From a virus, in IMG/VR virus record IMGVR_UViG_3300044624_002338, positions 1 to 24,742 of that record: a stretch of DNA of 24,742 nucleotides. One strand, given 5' to 3'. Below the pieces are notes generated by a model. The model was not told the DNA's origin. It worked only from the letters and a program-made list of their open reading frames with translations, and made no database searches. This document shows positions 22,455 through 24,742 of the stretch, piece by piece; positions within the stretch are counted from its first letter, which is position 1, and each line of letters begins with the position of its first letter. Position numbers and translations under genes: made by a program.

Positions 22455-22868
22455 TTATATTTGAATTGAACCAGAATAATATTCGGTTGTCAATAAATAT
22501 TGATATGCCTGTGTTATGTGGTTATCATCGCCGGTGACATCTACTAAAAATCGATAATCAAAATCAACACCAACCGATACCGATTGTGCATTAAGTCTAT
22601 TATGAATTGCATTACCGCCTATAAATCCAATTGGTTTTAATCCAGAATCTCTAGACTCTTTATCTTTCCAAATAGTAATTGATATATGTCCAATGTTACC
22701 GGCTTTCCATTCTACATCAGGTGCACTAAAATCTGGATGATGTTGTAAATGTTCCGGTGTGTAAACATCATTTGCTCTCTTTTCAACGGAGAGTGTTGTT
22801 ATTACATGGTATGCGTTTTGAATTTCAATACCAGTCCCGGCTATTTCATAATTTCGTTTTAATGCCAT
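22455..22868 (-). CDS. Hypothetical tail-region protein, 137 aa
   Basis: I do not recognise a named family. The protein is beta-rich (GTGIEIQNAYHVITTLSVEKRAN, HISITIWKDKESRDSGLKPIGFIGG, SVSVGVDFDYRFLVDVTGDDNHITQAYQYLLTTEYYSGSIQI). It ends with the kind of strand-rich C-terminus common in small virion proteins. It lies 32 bases after the S74 fibre gene and is followed by the 130-aa gene, so a fibre-associated or decoration role is possible but unsupported. A one-mismatch TATTTATT (22891-22884) lies 16 bases upstream. No Shine-Dalgarno is seen. Confidence 0.7.
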   Translation of the reverse strand: MALKRNYEIAGTGIEIQNAYHVITTLSVEKRANDVYTPEHLQHHPDFSAPDVEWKAGNIGHISITIWKDKESRDSGLKPIGFIGGNAIHNRLNAQSVSVGVDFDYRFLVDVTGDDNHITQAYQYLLTTEYYSGSIQI

Positions 22869-22883
22869 AATATAATCATTTTT

Positions 22884-22891
22884 AATAAATA
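22884..22891 (-). promoter_or_regulatory. One-mismatch late-promoter-like octamer (TATTTATT) after the fibre gene
   Basis: The coding strand reads TATTTATT 16 bases before the ATG at 22868, in the 32-base gap after the tail fibre stop. The spacing is shorter than at the other sites, so this is weak. Confidence 0.2.
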
Positions 22892-22900
22892 CAATCTATT

Positions 22901-24742
22901 TTATTTTTTATTTAGAATTTGATAAACCATTTCTTTCAATTCTTCTATTTGTTTATTTTGATTTTCAATAATTTCTTGCTGCTCTTTTACGGATTGTATA
23001 AGGACAGGTATTATTTTTTCCAATTGTACCGTCTTATAATGTTCACCACTTATAGATTTTCCATCTCCCAATGCATCAAACGGTGCCGGTTTAATAGCTT
23101 GTGGTATAACTTTTTCAACTTCTTGTGCAATTACTCCAATATCATGTCTGTCAATCGGGTTAAATCCTAAATCATCCACAAAATCTTTCCAATCAAAATA
23201 AACACCCCTTAATTCCTTCAACATATCAAGTGCGTTAGGAATTGTAGTAATATTTTCTTTTAATCTTTCATCAGATGAATATGCTACAACGTTACCAGCT
23301 GCATACATATTACCAGATGGGTCTAATTGCCATCTGTTTGAGGATGCAGACCATCCACCTATACGAATTACGTTATCAGCATCAAGTCCCATATTTACCG
23401 CGTAGTAACCTGCTTTATGGAATGAGAAGAATGCTGAGTTATTACTTTGCGAATATGGTTGCATATTTCCCGAATCAAGACTACCACAATATCCGCCCCT
23501 ATTTACATTAAATTGGAATTGGGTATTAGATTGTGAAAAACCACCATTTGTATTGGTGTATGCAAATCTACATCCACCATTAGGGTCAGAGTAATAACCA
23601 CTATCATTAGTATCATAAACTATTGTTGAATAAATTCTACCATCGGTATTGTGATACAAATTACCATGCCAACCATTTATTATAACGGCATAGCTTGAGT
23701 AATTATAATCAGTAAGCATTCGTTTCCAAGGCCTCCAAGTACCATTATCTCCATTTCTACTTCTTAATGAGAATGAATCGCCATAGTAATCACCATTTAA
23801 TTGAATACCATATCCAGATGCTCCAAAGTGTGCAATACAACCAGTTAATGGTGCTGCGTTGGAATAAGTAAACGCAGAGCGGTTACCAGGCATTCCATCT
23901 GCATTTGTACCAGGGTATCCAGTAGTAAATCCATAATCAAAGAAATATCTACCATCTAATGTTCCGGTATAATTTCCTGTTGTAAGAAGTCCTAAAGAAC
24001 CAAAGTTATTCGTATTAGCATATTCAACCCAACCACTCCAGCTACCACCTTGAACATTACGGGAGAAAAAGCGGTTAGCGTTATCTTCCCAACCATATGC
24101 CAATTGAGTACCCCAGTTATTACTACCGTTGTTGTGTCTCATATTCAGTTGAAACCACCAAGTTCCACTAGGTCCACCGGTATATTTATCCTGTCCGAAC
24201 GTCATTGAGGTAACAGGCGTATTTGAGAAGTCATCAAACCAACTACCACCACCATATCCAGCCATACCTTGTTTAGCTCTCAAAGCGGTTCTAGTAACAA
24301 CCATATTACTTTCACTATTAGGGTCAGTATAATATGTTGTATCACTATAATCGTACATTATTTGTGGTCTAATACCACCACTACCAGGTACTTGAATAGT
24401 ATTACCACTCTCACCCATATACATTGTCATAGAACCGTTATTACCATACCAGTGCTGTGCTTCAACTACATATGCGGTGAAATCCCAACGAGGTTCATAG
24501 TTTACATTATTAACAAGTTTAATCCTATTAGGTACTACATAGTTGTATCTAGATGTTCCATTAGGGTCATCGTAATATCCGGTGTTATTTCTATCATACA
24601 TTATTGGAGTTCTTATATCTCCAGGTACATGGAATTCACTACCTTGGAAATAACCACTACCTTCAATATTACCAGTACCAACAGAACTTATATACCCATC
24701 AACATCACCATAAGTGTTCCAAGAATGGAATACAACTCTACC
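22901..24742 (-). CDS. Tail fibre / receptor-binding protein with C-terminal S74 chaperone domain (N-terminus outside window)
   Basis: The frame is open through the right edge, so 613 C-terminal residues are visible; the Met at 24601 is internal. The C-terminal 124 residues (22904-23275) are a peptidase_S74 intramolecular chaperone: SDERLKENI at the domain start carries the Ser and Lys expected for self-cleavage, GVIAQEVEKVIPQAI is the second signature, and a coiled coil (QQEIIENQNKQIEELKEMVYQIL) ends it. The known role of S74 is to trimerise the fibre and then cut itself off. Upstream are repeats of the form YD..(N/D)(T/S).YY.DPN (starting at 24601, 24358 and about 23628) and two Trp/Gly-rich knob-like segments (GGSWSGWVEYANT and NGTWRPWKRMLT), probably the receptor-binding part. 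The host range determinant is therefore likely to lie here. Confidence 0.93.
   Translation of the reverse strand, partial: GRVVFHSWNTYGDVDGYISSVGTGNIEGSGYFQGSEFHVPGDIRTPIMYDRNNTGYYDDPNGTSRYNYVVPNRIKLVNNVNYEPRWDFTAYVVEAQHWYGNNGSMTMYMGESGNTIQVPGSGGIRPQIMYDYSDTTYYTDPNSESNMVVTRTALRAKQGMAGYGGGSWFDDFSNTPVTSMTFGQDKYTGGPSGTWWFQLNMRHNNGSNNWGTQLAYGWEDNANRFFSRNVQGGSWSGWVEYANTNNFGSLGLLTTGNYTGTLDGRYFFDYGFTTGYPGTNADGMPGNRSAFTYSNAAPLTGCIAHFGASGYGIQLNGDYYGDSFSLRSRNGDNGTWRPWKRMLTDYNYSSYAVIINGWHGNLYHNTDGRIYSTIVYDTNDSGYYSDPNGGCRFAYTNTNGGFSQSNTQFQFNVNRGGYCGSLDSGNMQPYSQSNNSAFFSFHKAGYYAVNMGLDADNVIRIGGWSASSNRWQLDPSGNMYAAGNVVAYSSDERLKENITTIPNALDMLKELRGVYFDWKDFVDDLGFNPIDRHDIGVIAQEVEKVIPQAIKPAPFDALGDGKSISGEHYKTVQLEKIIPVLIQSVKEQQEIIENQNKQIEELKEMVYQILNKK
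23565..24601 (-). repeat. Three degenerate YD.N.TGYY.DPNG protein repeats in the tail fibre
   Basis: Copies read YDRNNTGYYDDPNGTS (from 24598), YDYSDTTYYTDPNSES (from 24355) and YDTNDSGYYSDPNGGC (about 23625-23578). Spacing is unequal: about 81 residues, then about 243. I recall this motif from marine phage fibres; it probably marks the boundary of a repeating trimeric shaft unit. A further copy outside the window is likely. Confidence 0.7.

Noticed and set aside
22901-24601. The Met at 24601 as the start of the fibre gene
   Set aside because: The frame stays open to 24742 with fibre-like sequence (YFQGSEFHVPGDIRTPIM), and the Met is part of the first YD..NTGYY repeat.
1-24742. CRISPR arrays, insertion sequences, toxin-antitoxin or integrase genes
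   Set aside because: No regularly spaced direct repeats, terminal inverted repeats, transposase or recombinase motifs were seen on either strand.

Overview
This window looks like part of the genome of a T4-like (contractile-tailed, myovirus) phage that infects a member of the Bacteroidota, probably marine. The evidence is as follows. A full contractile tail module is present (gp18-type sheath, gp19-type tube, gp26-type baseplate protein, tape measure, baseplate hub, small LysM/gp53-like wedge protein). The DNA is AT-rich and densely packed, with every convincing gene on the minus strand. Most start codons lack a Shine-Dalgarno sequence. The secreted nuclease has a Bacteroidota-style signal peptide ending FGQ. 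Several proteins (the 1424-aa ParB-domain protein, the tail fibre with YD..NTGYY.DP repeats) resemble families I remember from marine phage genomes. The host assignment is inference.

Layout in transcription order, right to left. (1) 24742-22901: the C-terminal part of a tail fibre ending in a self-cleaving S74 chaperone domain, open at the window edge. (2) 22868-22008: two small tail-neighbourhood proteins. (3) 21867-18973: tail sheath, then tail tube, then a strong terminator. (4) 18864-17904: a gp26-like baseplate/assembly protein followed by a 55-codon ORF in the +1 frame. A T7 run near the 3' end of the first gene makes a programmed frameshift possible. This unit ends in a hairpin terminator. 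(5) 17845-8076: the tail core and baseplate operon (small protein, tape measure, two large baseplate or tail proteins, LysM/gp53-like protein, 905-aa hub, 121-aa protein). (6) 8032-7646: a complete tmRNA (ssrA) gene with an alanine-type G3-U70 acceptor stem and a predicted 24-residue degradation tag. (7) 7593-5407: a small lysine-rich protein, a compact divergent family-A DNA polymerase and a secreted DNA/RNA non-specific nuclease. (8) 5400-1: a giant ParB-domain protein, a small unknown protein and a peptidoglycan-binding plus GH19 endolysin that runs off the left edge.

Gene regulation appears to use compact cassettes: an intrinsic terminator is followed within a few tens of bases by an octamer that reads TATTTATA on the coding strand, usually 20-29 bases upstream of the next start codon. 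The octamer is the exact reverse complement of the T4 late promoter consensus. Six exact intergenic copies and three one-mismatch copies were found by eye, one of the latter about 10 bases before the tmRNA 5' end.

The most interesting items are the phage-borne tmRNA, the possible +1 frameshift in the gp26-like gene, the inverted late-promoter-like motif with its terminator cassettes, the polymerase with altered motif A and C residues, and the giant multi-domain protein. I found no CRISPR array, IS element, integrase or ordinary tRNA.
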